DNA from: Nostocales cyanobacterium HT-58-2
GTDB taxonomy: Bacteria; Cyanobacteriota; Cyanobacteriia; Cyanobacteriales; Nostocaceae
Direction: 5' to 3'
DNA: 64,000 nt
NCBI GenBank assembly: GCA_002163975.1
Contig: CP019636.1
Location: 1,241,001-1,305,000 of the forward strand
Below are positions 26,514 through 35,951 of the stretch, one piece after another. The notes under the pieces are model-generated. The model saw only the letters and a program-made list of their open reading frames with translations, ran no database searches and was not told the origin of the DNA. Every line of letters starts with the position of its first letter. The first letter of the stretch is position 1. A program made the translations under genes and the position numbers.

Positions 26514-28274
26514 ATGACTCAAACTTTTGAACCTACAACAGGGGTAGATCGATACATCCGTGCTGCCAAACTTGCCGATTTGCAAACAGCAGGGAGTTTA
26601 TTGGTAAATCTAGAAAAACACACCATTGCCTTGTTCTACTCTGATAATCAGGTATATGCGATAGATAACCGTTGTCCTCACATGGGTTTTCCCCTCCACG
26701 GGAGTACTTGCAAAGATGGTATTGTGACTTGCCCTTGGCACTATGCCCGCTTTGACCTTGCCAGTGGAGGAACTTTCGATTCTTGGGCAGATGATGTCCG
26801 TGCTTTTCCTGTAGAAATTCGAGATGATGAGATTTGGGTGAATTTGACTCCCCAAGTTGACTCTTATACACACCAACGCCAACGGCTTGAGGATGGTTTA
26901 GAACAAGGCATTTCCCTTGTGATTGCCAAATCTGTCATTGCCTTACTCAACATGGGGTTAGATGCTACCGAACCCTTCCGTATGGGATTAGAGTTTGGCA
27001 CCCGTTACAACAAGGAAGGTTGGAGTACAGGCTTAACCATCCACACCTGCATGATGAACTTGCTGCCCTACCTGAATGCAGAAGACCGACCTCTTGCCCT
27101 TTATCAAGGACTTTCAGCTGTCGCCCGTGACAGTGGAGGTGCGCCACCTCACTTTGTGGTTCACCCATTGCCCAATTCCACTGTTGACATCAAGACTCTT
27201 AAAGCTTGGTTCCGTCAGTTTATTGAACGCCGGGATAGTGAAGCAGCAGAACGTTGTATAGTCTCTGCTATTCGCATGGGTGCTGATAGGAAACAAATCG
27301 CAGATATATTATTTGCTGCTGCGACAGACCACCGCTATATTGATGTTGGTCACACAGTTGACTTTATTAATAAAGCGTTAGAAGCACTTGATACTGTAGA
27401 TTGGCAGGGGGCTGAGAATGTTCTGGCAAGTTTGATTTCTAGCTTGGCAAATGCCTCCCGCATGGAAGAGTCAAATTCCTGGCGCTACCCTGTGGATTTG
27501 GTAGCAATTTTAGAGTCTGCGTTTGAACAGTTGCCAACAGCTTTGGAGGAAGGACGACCTCGATGGGGTACTTGGTCAGATCGGGAAGAATTGGTTCCTA
27601 TTCTCTTGGGTGAAGATGCCCAAGCTATAGCCGACGCGCTATTGACTGCACTGAAAGAAGGTTGCACTCAAGAGCAATTAGCAGGTGTTGTTACATACAC
27701 AGCCGCCCTCCGTGTTGCCCGATTCAATACTAACAACGACTTCGGAGACTGGGACACAGCACACCATCCATTCACCTTTGCCCATGCAGTTCATCAAGGA
27801 TTGAGACGGGTACCATCGTTAGAGTTACTTCGGGGTGTATTCGATGCTGCCATGAGTGTGTACCTCAATCGCTTTTTGAACGTGCCACCTGCCCGACTTC
27901 CAGAACCAAAACAACCAGTTGAAAATCCAGAGGAATTACTCCAACAATTGCCGGAGTTGTTGAATCGTCAACAGCAGGTAAACGAAGCAGGTCAGTTAGT
28001 TGCGCAGTATCTTTACGGTGGTGGAAATCCACAAAGATTACTAGCGATGCTTGGTCAATTAATGCTGCGAGAAAATCGCGACTTTCACGTTATTCAAGAA
28101 GTAGAAGCAGCTTTTCGTCAGTATTCTTTTTTGGGTCAAACTCCTGCTGGTATTCACGTATTAGTAGCTGCCACTCGGTATTTAGCAGCACACGCGCCAA
28201 CGATGCGATCGCAAGTCCAAACATATCAGATTGCACATCGGTTGCATAAGGGCGATCGCCTGTTTGAGGATTGA
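26514..28274 (+). CDS. Rieske 2Fe-2S protein with a long helical C-terminal domain
   Basis: 586 residues from ATG 26514, with AAGG six bases ahead. Residues about 10-115 are a Rieske domain: CPHMGFPLHGS and CPWHYARFD give C-x-H...C-x-x-H ligands. The remaining 470 residues are helical, with no mononuclear iron motif of oxygenases; several His are clustered (HPFTFAHAVHQGLRR). This layout is found in cyanobacterial proteins of unknown role; the helical part may bind a substrate such as a peroxide or quinone, or it may act as an electron-transfer adaptor. The Rieske call is firm, the function is not. Confidence 0.8.
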   Translation: MTQTFEPTTGVDRYIRAAKLADLQTAGSLLVNLEKHTIALFYSDNQVYAIDNRCPHMGFPLHGSTCKDGIVTCPWHYARFDLASGGTFDSWADDVRAFPVEIRDDEIWVNLTPQVDSYTHQRQRLEDGLEQGISLVIAKSVIALLNMGLDATEPFRMGLEFGTRYNKEGWSTGLTIHTCMMNLLPYLNAEDRPLALYQGLSAVARDSGGAPPHFVVHPLPNSTVDIKTLKAWFRQFIERRDSEAAERCIVSAIRMGADRKQIADILFAAATDHRYIDVGHTVDFINKALEALDTVDWQGAENVLASLISSLANASRMEESNSWRYPVDLVAILESAFEQLPTALEEGRPRWGTWSDREELVPILLGEDAQAIADALLTALKEGCTQEQLAGVVTYTAALRVARFNTNNDFGDWDTAHHPFTFAHAVHQGLRRVPSLELLRGVFDAAMSVYLNRFLNVPPARLPEPKQPVENPEELLQQLPELLNRQQQVNEAGQLVAQYLYGGGNPQRLLAMLGQLMLRENRDFHVIQEVEAAFRQYSFLGQTPAGIHVLVAATRYLAAHAPTMRSQVQTYQIAHRLHKGDRLFED

Positions 28275-28323
28275 GAAAGTTTTGATACTTAAATTTACTC
28301 ATCTTCTTGCTTCTTCAATTAGC

Positions 28324-28477
28324 AAAATGCCTAATTGCTTATTCATTTTGGTGTTTTCCGCAAGTAAAAAGGTAGATTGCTTTCTCAAAATGCTTAATTG
28401 CTTTCTCATTTCAGTAAATCACGCACTCATTTTGGTGTTTTCCACAAACAAAAAGGTGAATTACTTTCTCAAAATGC
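28324..28477. repeat. 84-bp tandem repeat, about two copies
   Basis: A 50-base unit beginning CATTTTGGTGTTTTCC at 28344 recurs at 28428 with a few changes, spaced 84 bases apart. CAAAATGC, the motif that ends each unit, also occurs ahead of the first copy. It lies right after the Rieske gene. No open frame. The remaining spacer to 28754 has no gene. Confidence 0.65.
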
Positions 28478-28754
28478 CTGTCTACTGACTCATTCCGGTA
28501 AGTCATTGAGCAAATCTCTTAAACGCAGAGTTGTTTGGATAATAACTTAGAAACAAACTACCATTACCCCTAACGCCAAGAGTGTTCCTTTCTGCGCTTG
28601 ATTTCACCCTGTTACACTCCTGATATTCATGCCTTTGTAGAGGCGATAGCACTTGTGGTGATAGGGTTAAAACAGGCGATATCTGCAACGTGCTACGCCC
28701 ACGCATTCTGAACAATGGCGTTGCTGAATGAAAGTATGAATCATGAGTTGACAA

Positions 28755-30018
28755 CTCTCCGCCGTAGAACGGCAGAGATTCTTCCTTCATCCAGCGTTGC
28801 CTCTAAAAGCAGTGCCTTTAGATGGTCTGACACGTTGTCCAGAAGCAGTAGCGAGATGCCCTCCCGCCAAAATTCGTAAACCTTCATCTCGTATATTCAT
28901 AGCTGCGTTGATGTCCCTGTCGTGTCTTGTTTGGCATTTAGGACACTGCCAACTACGAATATCTAAACTGAGGTTATCTACTGGATGCAAGCAGTTGCTA
29001 CAAGTTTTTGAACTGGGGAAAAATCTGTCTACTTCGATGTAGATTTTTCCTTCCGATTCTGCCTTGTATTTCAACATGGTACAAAACTGACCCCATCCAG
29101 CATCACTAATAGATTTAGCTAACTTGGAGTTTCTAACCATGTTTTTCACTGCGAGATTTTCTACAACGATGACTTGGTTTTCGTCAACTAATTTACGACT
29201 TAGTTTGTGTAGAAAATCCTCTCGACATCTAGTAATTTTGTTGTGAACTCTAGCAACTTTAATTCGTGCTTTATTGCGGTTGTTCGACCCCTTTTGTTTA
29301 CGACTAAGTTGTTTGTGTTTCTGGGTTAATTTTATTTCGTATTTGCGGTAATATTTGGGGTTGCCATGCTTAGTCCCATCAGATGTAATTGCATAGTGAT
29401 TTATTCCCATGTCTACACCTACTGCTTTTCCATCTGACGATGCAACAGGCTTATCTTTACCGTCATCATACAGGCAGGCGGCGTAGTATTCCCCAGATGA
29501 AGTTAATGAAACAGTAACAGATTTAAGTTTTCCTTCAGGTAAACGAGATACTTTGCAGTAAACTTTGCCTAGTTTTGGTAGGACTAAAAAGTCACTATCT
29601 AGTTTTATTCCTTGCGGAAACCGAATAGATTGTTTTTGACCTTTCTTTTTAAAGCTTGGGTATTTAGCTCGTTTCTCAAAAAAGTTCAAAAACGCACTAG
29701 ACAAATCTAATGCTACTTGTTGCAAACATTGTGACGGTGGTTCTATTAACCATTCATGTTCTTTCTTTAGAGAGGGCAACAAATTAATGATGTCGTTACG
29801 ACTTAATCCTTTACCTGTTGCTTTGTAAGTTTCATTGGTTAAGTTAAGCGCAAAGTTGTAAAACCAACGTACACATCCAAACGACTTGGCAAGCAATACT
29901 GCTTGCTCACCAGTCGGATAGATTCTGTACTTATAGGCTTTTAACATTGCGCTTACCAAACTATATATACTATGGTAAGCTCAAGTCAAGCAAATGTAAA
30001 GTCCCCCTAGAAGGGGGA
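28755..30018 (-). mobile_element. IS605-type element carrying tnpB only
   Basis: Subterminal hairpins of the IS200/IS605 type flank the gene: TCCCCC-TAGAA-GGGGGA (30002-30018) at the left end and CTCT-GCCGT/ACGGC-AGAG (28755-28777) at the right end, immediately after the tnpB stop. No tnpA is present, so mobility would need TnpA in trans. The region 28500-28790, just downstream of tnpB, is where the guide (omega) RNA is expected. Exact ends and the target motif cannot be fixed by eye. Confidence 0.7.
28787..29947 (-). CDS. tnpB: TnpB, RNA-guided nuclease of an IS605 element
   Basis: 386 residues from ATG 29947, starting MLKAYKYRIYPTGEQ as usual. RuvC catalytic residues are intact: GVDMGINH (Asp, about residue 190), VVENLAVKNM (Glu, about 270), and RDINAAMNI (Asp, about 343). 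The zinc ribbon is CSNC...CPKC between the last two. TnpB cuts DNA at sites specified by a guide RNA from the element's right end and favours retention of the element. Length and motifs suggest an active protein, not a remnant. Confidence 0.93.
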   Translation of the reverse strand: MLKAYKYRIYPTGEQAVLLAKSFGCVRWFYNFALNLTNETYKATGKGLSRNDIINLLPSLKKEHEWLIEPPSQCLQQVALDLSSAFLNFFEKRAKYPSFKKKGQKQSIRFPQGIKLDSDFLVLPKLGKVYCKVSRLPEGKLKSVTVSLTSSGEYYAACLYDDGKDKPVASSDGKAVGVDMGINHYAITSDGTKHGNPKYYRKYEIKLTQKHKQLSRKQKGSNNRNKARIKVARVHNKITRCREDFLHKLSRKLVDENQVIVVENLAVKNMVRNSKLAKSISDAGWGQFCTMLKYKAESEGKIYIEVDRFFPSSKTCSNCLHPVDNLSLDIRSWQCPKCQTRHDRDINAAMNIRDEGLRILAGGHLATASGQRVRPSKGTAFRGNAG

Positions 30019-30106
30019 GGTTTTATACCCAATTTTTCGATAAGCGAAGCTTAAGCTTTCGAGAGTGAAGAGACCTGAAGAGCAGCCCTGACCAGTAGCT
30101 TGAGCC

Positions 30107-30193
30107 GCATAACGGCTCGCTTGAGCGGCTGCAAACAACCTCGAACTCATCACCAGTGACTTTCGGCAGTCCGCTCCGAGCAAATTGTTATGC
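30107..30193 (-). repeat. attC-like recombination site
   Basis: On the minus strand GCATAAC (30193-30187) and GTTATGC (30113-30107) are perfect complements. Inside them GCTCG/CGAGC, GAGCGG/CCGCTC and CTGC/GCAG pair in order, with a single unpaired A on one arm, an unpaired AATTT spacer and a roughly 33-base terminal loop. This is the R''-L''/L'-R' design with an extrahelical base and central spacer. The methyltransferase stop codon TAA lies within the first core, as in most cassettes. The middle base of each core departs from strict RYYYAAC/GTTRRRY. Confidence 0.6.
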
Positions 30194-30961
30194 ATTTTTG
30201 CAAGCTGAGACAGCAGATGGTGCGAAACTACCAAAAGTTACTGCTTTAAGAATTACATCTCGGATTGCATTGTTATAAAACCGAATGTTTGTCATGCCAC
30301 GAAGCTCAAAATATTTTGCATACTCAAGCTGATAGACGATGTCTGCCAGAATGACCATACCATTGGGTTTAAGAACTCTAATAATTTCATCTAGTGCTTT
30401 TTTCCGATCAGTCTCTGCGTCTAAGTTATGAACCGCCCAACTTGAGATCACAACATCAAAGTAGTTTTCTGGAAAAGGCAACTGACGCATATCGGCTGTT
30501 TTGACTTCAACGCGCTCTGTAACACCTTCAGTTGCAGCATTTGATAGTGCAGCAGCAGAACTATTGTTGGCTTGATCATGCTGGTACCATAAGTCAATGC
30601 CAATAGCCTTGCCAGAGGTAAGGCACTTTGCAGCCTCGACTAGCATTAAACCTCGCCCGCAACCAACGTCAAGCACAAGTTCACTACCTGACCACTGAAC
30701 TAGATTCAGTAGTTTCTTTGTGTCTTTTAACTTCATTACTTTACTGCCATAAAGCATGAAGCAACCCATACCAAGCAAGTAAGTGGCTGCAATACCCAAT
30801 AGCGTACCGACAATTATTTTTGGCATTTGCCCCAATATTGATGAGAATAGCACCACAAGAAAGATGAAGAGTGCAACTGCACCAGCGATAAAAAAGAAGC
30901 GCACTAGACCTGGCGCATCAATGCCATAATTCGGTTTGCTTTGAACATTCTCAGCCGTCAT
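30188..30961 (-). CDS. Membrane-anchored class I SAM-dependent methyltransferase
   Basis: 257 residues. Two hydrophobic segments (about residues 18-45 and 50-72) anchor a cytoplasmic Rossmann domain with motif I LVLDVGCGRGLMLVEA, an acidic IGIDLW, and the post-motif VVISSWAVHNL. Near the C-terminus LKPNGMVILADI is motif IV-like. This pattern suits methylation of a lipid or quinone at the membrane; UbiE/phospholipid N-methyltransferase-like activity is possible. The ORF ends within an attC-like core, so it may be cassette-borne rather than ancestral. Confidence 0.82.
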   Translation of the reverse strand: MTAENVQSKPNYGIDAPGLVRFFFIAGAVALFIFLVVLFSSILGQMPKIIVGTLLGIAATYLLGMGCFMLYGSKVMKLKDTKKLLNLVQWSGSELVLDVGCGRGLMLVEAAKCLTSGKAIGIDLWYQHDQANNSSAAALSNAATEGVTERVEVKTADMRQLPFPENYFDVVISSWAVHNLDAETDRKKALDEIIRVLKPNGMVILADIVYQLEYAKYFELRGMTNIRFYNNAIRDVILKAVTFGSFAPSAVSACKNA

Positions 30962-31148
30962 TACCCTTACGTCTCATCAGCAACAACTGAGACAAAGCTA
31001 GTACATTTGTTCACACTATTCAAGTGCTAGCAGCCACGATTTCTATCTGCGTCCTCCACCAAGGACTTGCGGCATAACTATTTATTATGTGGATTATTAT
31101 GTGGAAACTTTCAATATAACTACCCCTTTAGCAGCGATAGCCGTAAGT

Positions 31149-31215
31149 CCTGCGGACAGCCTACGCCAACGCGCAGCGTGCCGTTCGCGCTAGCGTCTCT
31201 GTAGGAGAAGGCAAG
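31149..31215. repeat. Nostocales-type palindromic repeat
   Basis: GC-rich stretch with CCTGCGGACAGCCTACGCC, GCGCAGCGTGCC and GTTCGCGCTAGCGTCTC, one of the degenerate palindromic families scattered between genes in Nostocales. Base composition is clearly higher in G+C than the flanking spacer. No gene. Confidence 0.55.
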
Positions 31216-31318
31216 GCTTAAGCTCTGCTTCTCGCTTGAATTCATACTTCAATTATGCAACGCCATTTTCTCATGGTTGAGTACGCCATTCACTTGAATG
31301 GGATTCTCAGTTAATTCA

Positions 31319-31468
31319 TCAATTATGTCTTTTTTTTTGCAATGTTTTTTTCTTGACCAACACAATGACTTTAATATCATCTCCTTCACCAAGTTCTTGT
31401 TTGTACTCATCGGGAATCTGAATTAAACCATTTTGAATTTTTGCTTAAAACTCTACAGCATTTAACAT
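31319..31468 (-). pseudogene. Small antitoxin-like gene with an internal stop
   Basis: ATG at 31468 gives MLNAVEF, then TAA at codon 8, then AKIQNGLIQIPDEYKQELGE, then GDDIKVIVLVKKKTLQKK to a TGA at 31319. The second part is a clean beta-rich AbrB/DUF2281-like antitoxin. Restoring one base (TAA to AAA) gives a continuous 49-codon frame, so a single nonsense substitution is the likely lesion. No toxin frame follows. Confidence 0.65.
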
Positions 31469-31626
31469 TTTTAAACTCTTTTATATACCGATACAACTCA
31501 ATTTTAGACCTATCTTCTGATAGAGATACCCCCTTGGCTTCTCTTGTCCCTTTCCTTTGCGATCGCCACTTGCTTCACTGAATAATGCGCTTGGCTACCA
31601 TCTCACTACTACGATCCTGTAACCAC

Positions 31627-32232
31627 CTAGCGAGGAAGGATATCATCTAGGCGAAGTTGAAGACCAGGTAAAAGCGGTGAATTAATTGATTGATTGAGCC
31701 GATATTGTTGTTGAGTATAGGTGTCTTCAACCAGCTGACAAACAGTGAACGTGGGTTGTTTCGGTTTACCAATAAACGCCATACCACCCAGTCCACGATA
31801 ATCTACAATCCAATATTCTGGAATTCCTAAAAGTGCATATTCCTCAACCTTCCGAGCATAGTCAGTTTCCCAGTTGGTACTAACGACTTCCACCACCAGT
31901 TTAATCGAGCGTCCCAGCGTAATTACAGGTTCTCGTTCCCAAAGGGGTTCAGTGTGGAGAACGGTTTCATCGAGAACCACGACATCAGGACGACGAACTG
32001 TGGCTGCATCTGCGAAGGGATAAATCAAACACGTGCGAGGAATAAACCAGGGAAGTTGTTCTGCAACAAGGTAAATACCAATTTTGGTTGCAAGTTTACC
32101 ACTCACCGTTTCGTGTGGACCAGTGGGTTCCATGTCAATGAGTTCTCCGTCTGCCAGTTCATAGCGCGCGTTATCTCGATATTGAGTGAGAAAATCTTCA
32201 ACGGTGAGGATTTTGGAGGAGATATATGTCAT
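31627..32232 (-). CDS. Uma2-family (DUF820) putative endonuclease
   Basis: 201 residues. PD-(D/E)xK-type core: RRPDVVVLDE followed by LVVEVVSTNWETDYARK, with EYALLGIPEYWIVDYR closing the motif. The family is highly expanded in filamentous cyanobacteria and is usually solitary; its nucleic-acid target and role remain undefined. Ends 6 bases after the terminal arginine with no operon partner. Confidence 0.88.
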   Translation of the reverse strand: MTYISSKILTVEDFLTQYRDNARYELADGELIDMEPTGPHETVSGKLATKIGIYLVAEQLPWFIPRTCLIYPFADAATVRRPDVVVLDETVLHTEPLWEREPVITLGRSIKLVVEVVSTNWETDYARKVEEYALLGIPEYWIVDYRGLGGMAFIGKPKQPTFTVCQLVEDTYTQQQYRLNQSINSPLLPGLQLRLDDILPR

Positions 32233-32317
32233 TGTCTCAATCTCCCGAAAGCATTGTCTTGATTATAGATTTTCCCTCTTGCATTTTTTTGTAAATTAGG
32301 GATGCTTTTTGAGAAAC

Positions 32318-32351
32318 AAAAAAAGGAAGAAGGTTGTTGTTGCCTTCTTCC
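32318..32351 (-). terminator. Rho-independent terminator of leuS
   Basis: Perfect nine-base stem on the minus strand, GGAAGAAGG-CAACAACAA-CCTTCTTCC, followed by seven Ts, about 30 bases after the leuS stop. Confidence 0.9.
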
Positions 32352-32382
32352 TTTTCTTCATCTCATCAGTGAGAAAAAACGT

Positions 32383-34956
32383 TTAACCAACGACAAAATT
32401 CACCAATTTCCCTGGTACCACAATCACCTTTTTAATTTCCTTACCTTCAAGATAACGCTGGACAAGTTCTGAATCACGAGCATACTTTTCTAACTCTGCT
32501 TTATCTGCTTGTGCCGGAACCTGAAGATCTGCACGCTTTTTGCCGTTGACTTGAACCACCAATGTGATTTCATCAGCAACCAAAGCAGATTCATCATACT
32601 TAAGCCACGCTTGCTTATGAACTGACTCAGTGTTACCCAACTGATGCCACAATTCTTCAGTAATATGCGGTGCGAAGGGTGCCAGCAACACAACCAATGT
32701 CTGAATGCCTTCTGCATAAACTGGTGAATCTTTGCAGTTAGCATCATCAAGGGCGTTACTTAACTTCATCAATTCTGAGACGGCCGTGTTGAATTGATAT
32801 TCGCCTTCTACATCTTCTGTGACTTCTTTGATAGCAATATGAATTGCCCGCCGCAAGTCTTTTTCAGCTTTACTTAGTTGAGTGGGTTGATTACTAACCT
32901 CTCTTGGCTGGTTGGTAAAATCACTCACCAATCGCCAAACTTTGTTTAAGAAGCGGAATTGTCCTTGTACATCTGCTTCATCCCATTCCAAGTCTTTTTC
33001 TGGTGGTGCTTTGAACAGAATGAACATCCGGGCAGTGTCTACACCATATTTGCTGATCACTTCTTCTGGTGCGACACCATTGCCTTTAGACTTAGACATG
33101 GTGGCGTAAAGGCGTTGCAGTGGTTCACCCGTTTGCGGATCACGCGGATCATCTGGATTACTGACAAGATAGGAAGGAATCCATTTATCTTTTCCAGACT
33201 TGTTGGGATTCATGTATGTCAAACCCTGCACCATGCCCTGAGTCAACAAGCGTTGGAAAGGTTCATCAAAATTCAACAAACCTCTGTCTCGCAACACCTT
33301 GGTAAAGAACCGTGAGTACAACAAATGCAAAATCGCGTGTTCAATGCCACCCACGTATTGATCCACTGGCATCCAGTCATTTGTCTTCGCGGGGTCAAAA
33401 ACCTGTTGCTCATTCCTGGCATCGGTAAAGCGCAAGAAATACCACGAGGAATCAATAAATGTATCCATCGTGTCGGTTTCCCGCTTTGCTGGAGTGCCGC
33501 AAGTTGGGCAAGGTACATTCACCCAATTTTCTAACTTAGCCAAGGGTGAGGGACCACGTCCAGAAAATTCAACATTTTCCGGCAATTGTACTGGTAAATC
33601 TTGATCTGGGACTGGCACTGCACCACAGTTGGGGCAGTGAATGACTGGGATGGGTGCACCCCAATACCTTTGTCGTGAAATCAACCAATCGCGCAAACGA
33701 TACTGTACCCGTGCTTTGCCAAAACCTTGTTGTTCGGCGTATTCAACTATTGCTTGTTTGGCATCTGTGGAAACCATTCCATTGAATTGACCAGAATTAA
33801 CCACAATTCCTGGTTCTGTGTATGCCGCTTGTAAAGCAGACTCCTTGTCTGCCTCTTCCTGTGGCACAATGACCACTTTGACAGGCAAGTTTTGTTCCTT
33901 TGCGAACTTAAAATCCCGTGCATCATGTGCCGGAACACCCATGACTGCACCCGTACCGTACTCGTACAGCACGTAATCAGCAATCCAGATGGGTATTTCT
34001 TCCCCAGTAAATGGGTTTATTGCTTTACCCCCTGTTGGAATACCACGCTTGGGTTTATCTTCAGCGGTGCGTTCCAACTCACTTTGGCTAGAAACTTCTT
34101 GAATAAAGGCTTCTACTGCTGATTCCCGTTCTTGTGTCGTCACAAGCTTGGTCAAGGGATGTTCTGGCGCTAACACCACATAGCTAACGCCATATACCGT
34201 ATCTGGGCGAGTGGTATACACGCCAATTTTTTCTTCCATCCCGACAATGGGGAATTCCAAGTATGCCCCTGTTGATTTCCCAATCCAGTTTGCCTGCATC
34301 AACTTGACGCGTTCAGGCCAACCTGGTAACTTGTCGAGGTCATTCAATAATTGTTCGGCGTAGTCGGTAATCTTCAAAAACCACTGCCGCAAGAGTTTGC
34401 GTTCAACTTTGGCACCACTGCGCCAAGAACGTCCTTCGCTATCAACTTGCTCATTTGCCACGACAGTTTGGTCAACGGGGTCCCAGTTTACAGCAGCTTC
34501 TTTTTGGTAAGCTAACCCTGCTTTAAAAAATTGCAAGAAAATCCATTGCGTCCACTTGTAATAATCTGGCGAACAAGTGGCAAGTTCGCAATCCCAATCA
34601 ATAGAAAAGCCAAGACGCTTTAACTGCTGCCGCATCTGGGCAATATTTTCATAAGTCCACGAACTGGGGGGTATCCCTCTGTCAATTGCGGCGTTTTCTG
34701 CTGGTAAGCCAAAGGCATCCCAACCCATCGGATGTAGTACCCGATACCCTTGCATCCGTTTGAGGCGGGCAATTACATCAGTAATGGTATAATTACGGAC
34801 GTGACCCATGTGCAGGCTGCCCGAAGGATAAGGGAACATGGACAGAGCGTAGTATGTTGGCTTACTACTATCTGTAATAGTTTTATCTAGACCTTGTTCA
34901 GTCCATGTTTTTTGCCATTGTTCCTCAATTGTTACGGGATTATACTTGGACGACAT
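32383..34956 (-). CDS. leuS: Leucyl-tRNA synthetase
   Basis: 857 residues, full length for a bacterial LeuRS. Class I signatures: [13 protein letters not shown] (HIGH, about residue 49) and [10 protein letters not shown] (KMSKS, about residue 625). The CP1 editing domain holds the T-rich [12 protein letters not shown] and the Asp of [10 protein letters not shown] zinc-like CPNCG...CPTCG insert and the C-terminal anticodon domain ([14 protein letters not shown]) complete it. It charges tRNA-Leu in the cytoplasm. Monocistronic with its own terminator. Confidence 0.98.
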   Translation of the reverse strand: MSSKYNPVTIEEQWQKTWTEQGLDKTITDSSKPTYYALSMFPYPSGSLHMGHVRNYTITDVIARLKRMQGYRVLHPMGWDAFGLPAENAAIDRGIPPSSWTYENIAQMRQQLKRLGFSIDWDCELATCSPDYYKWTQWIFLQFFKAGLAYQKEAAVNWDPVDQTVVANEQVDSEGRSWRSGAKVERKLLRQWFLKITDYAEQLLNDLDKLPGWPERVKLMQANWIGKSTGAYLEFPIVGMEEKIGVYTTRPDTVYGVSYVVLAPEHPLTKLVTTQERESAVEAFIQEVSSQSELERTAEDKPKRGIPTGGKAINPFTGEEIPIWIADYVLYEYGTGAVMGVPAHDARDFKFAKEQNLPVKVVIVPQEEADKESALQAAYTEPGIVVNSGQFNGMVSTDAKQAIVEYAEQQGFGKARVQYRLRDWLISRQRYWGAPIPVIHCPNCGAVPVPDQDLPVQLPENVEFSGRGPSPLAKLENWVNVPCPTCGTPAKRETDTMDTFIDSSWYFLRFTDARNEQQVFDPAKTNDWMPVDQYVGGIEHAILHLLYSRFFTKVLRDRGLLNFDEPFQRLLTQGMVQGLTYMNPNKSGKDKWIPSYLVSNPDDPRDPQTGEPLQRLYATMSKSKGNGVAPEEVISKYGVDTARMFILFKAPPEKDLEWDEADVQGQFRFLNKVWRLVSDFTNQPREVSNQPTQLSKAEKDLRRAIHIAIKEVTEDVEGEYQFNTAVSELMKLSNALDDANCKDSPVYAEGIQTLVVLLAPFAPHITEELWHQLGNTESVHKQAWLKYDESALVADEITLVVQVNGKKRADLQVPAQADKAELEKYARDSELVQRYLEGKEIKKVIVVPGKLVNFVVG

Positions 34957-35436
34957 AATATCAGTACTTTCAGCCTCTATAATTTACAATATGCTCATGA
35001 AATGCTCAAAAGTTAGATTTTAAATATTTTATTATTCATTTTAGTATTAACTTATACTTTCTTTGTGTTTACAAAATGCTCAGGCATGATTGGACATACT
35101 CCTATATAGCTTATATCTAAAATCGTCAGACAACTTATTCGACAAAAACTTGCCGATCGCGATGCCTTGTTGCCAGATTTGGCGATCGCATATCTAGAAA
35201 ATCGCAGACACATGACTTCAGCCCAACGACAAGAAAAGGTGATGTGCACTGTCATTGATTTGGGAGAATATCGCAAAAGTACCAGAGAAACAAGTTTAAA
35301 TAAATGCGATCGCTAGAATAATTGTCAATCCAATTTGTTAATCAGTGCAAACTCATGTAAAAACCATAGCAGGCATCTACCAACATATTTATGTAGCGAA
35401 CGGTAATTGTGAATTGCAAGATTTGGCAATTAAAAT
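34957..35436 (+). other. Spacer with an unrecognised 68-codon open stretch
   Basis: From 35110 to TAG 35316 the plus strand is open (KIVRQLIRQKLADRDALLPD, then LAIAYLENRRHMTSAQRQEK) with HIP1 sites in it, but no start codon or ribosome site precedes it. It may be a remnant of a longer gene; no family recognised. The rest is AT-rich and empty. Confidence 0.3.
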
Positions 35437-35537
35437 GGGGGCATTGCATAATTGCGGGATGATTTGAGAATTTGGAGCAATACATAATCACTCTGTCTGT
35501 GCGTCAGCCCCAATCATTCCATTATTCAGCAACGCCC
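35437..35537. mobile_element. MITE-like element, about 101 bp
   Basis: Ends are imperfect inverted repeats: GGGGCATTGCATAATTGCGG with GATGATTTGAG on the left, and CCCCAATCATTCC with ATTATTCAGCAACGCCC on the right. The right end resembles GGGCGTTGCTGAAT ends seen on cyanobacterial insertion sequences. No coding capacity. A single GGCGTTGCTGAATGA also occurs at about 28718. Confidence 0.5.
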
Positions 35538-35580
35538 AAAAATCAAATATTATCTCTTCCATACAGTCACACTAGTAGGA

Positions 35581-35857
35581 TGCGTTAGGATGAAATCCGT
35601 AACGCATCAAATTAAGAACGATGCTGACGCTAGCGCTAACACATCCTACGTAGATTCTCAAATTAATAAACAATGTGTAGCTTTCTTCTAGAGAATTGGT
35701 ATTATCTATCATGTTTAAATGCGTTAGGATGAAATCCGTAACACATCAAATTAAGAACGATGCTGACGCTAGCGCTAACACATCCTACGTAGATTCTCAA
35801 ATTAATAAACAATGTGTAGCTTTCTTTTGGAGAATCGGTATTATCTATCATATTTAA
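35581..35857. repeat. Tandem duplication of a 139-bp unit
   Basis: Copy 1 is 35581-35719, copy 2 is 35720-35857, differing at only a few positions. Each contains GCGTTAGGATGAAATCCGTA, an internal GCTAGCGC palindrome, and ends with AATGTGTAGC...GGAGAATYGGTAT. A diverged third copy of the last part lies at about 49099-49135. No open frame. Confidence 0.85.
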
Positions 35858-35866
35858 TAGCAAAAC

Positions 35867-35901
35867 AAAAGGCTTCTAATAATACATTCAGAAGCCTTTT
35901 T
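35867..35901 (+). terminator. Terminator-like hairpin
   Basis: AAAAGGCTTCT (35867-35877) and AGAAGCCTTTTT (35890-35901) form an 11-base stem with a T-run, about 50 bases before the next gene. It has T-runs on both strands, so it may stop transcription entering from either side. Confidence 0.6.
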
Positions 35902-35951
35902 ACTGTTGATAATATTGTATTCTTACTAAAGAAATGGGTTTAGGAAAAGGA

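Larger units (their letters stand above)
30107..31078 (-). mobile_element. Putative integron gene cassette (methyltransferase plus attC)
   Basis: GTTATGC core sequences (minus strand) bound this stretch: one at 31078-31072 ahead of the ORF and one at 30113-30107 closing the attC-like site. Between them sit about 110 bases of leader, one ORF, and the attC, the standard cassette layout. No integron integrase lies within the window and no second attC was found; the upstream core has no stem-loop partner. That would fit a solitary cassette inserted at a secondary site. Confidence 0.5.

Noticed and set aside
28503..28790. 95-codon minus-strand frame after tnpB
   Set aside because: It covers the element's right-end hairpin and the expected guide-RNA region, so an RNA role explains it better than a protein.
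30007..30234. 75-codon minus-strand frame
   Set aside because: Spans the attC-like stem-loop and the 3' end of the methyltransferase in another frame; no ribosome site.
35052..35276. 74-codon minus-strand frame
   Set aside because: Overlaps the more protein-like plus-strand remnant in the same spacer and has no ribosome site.
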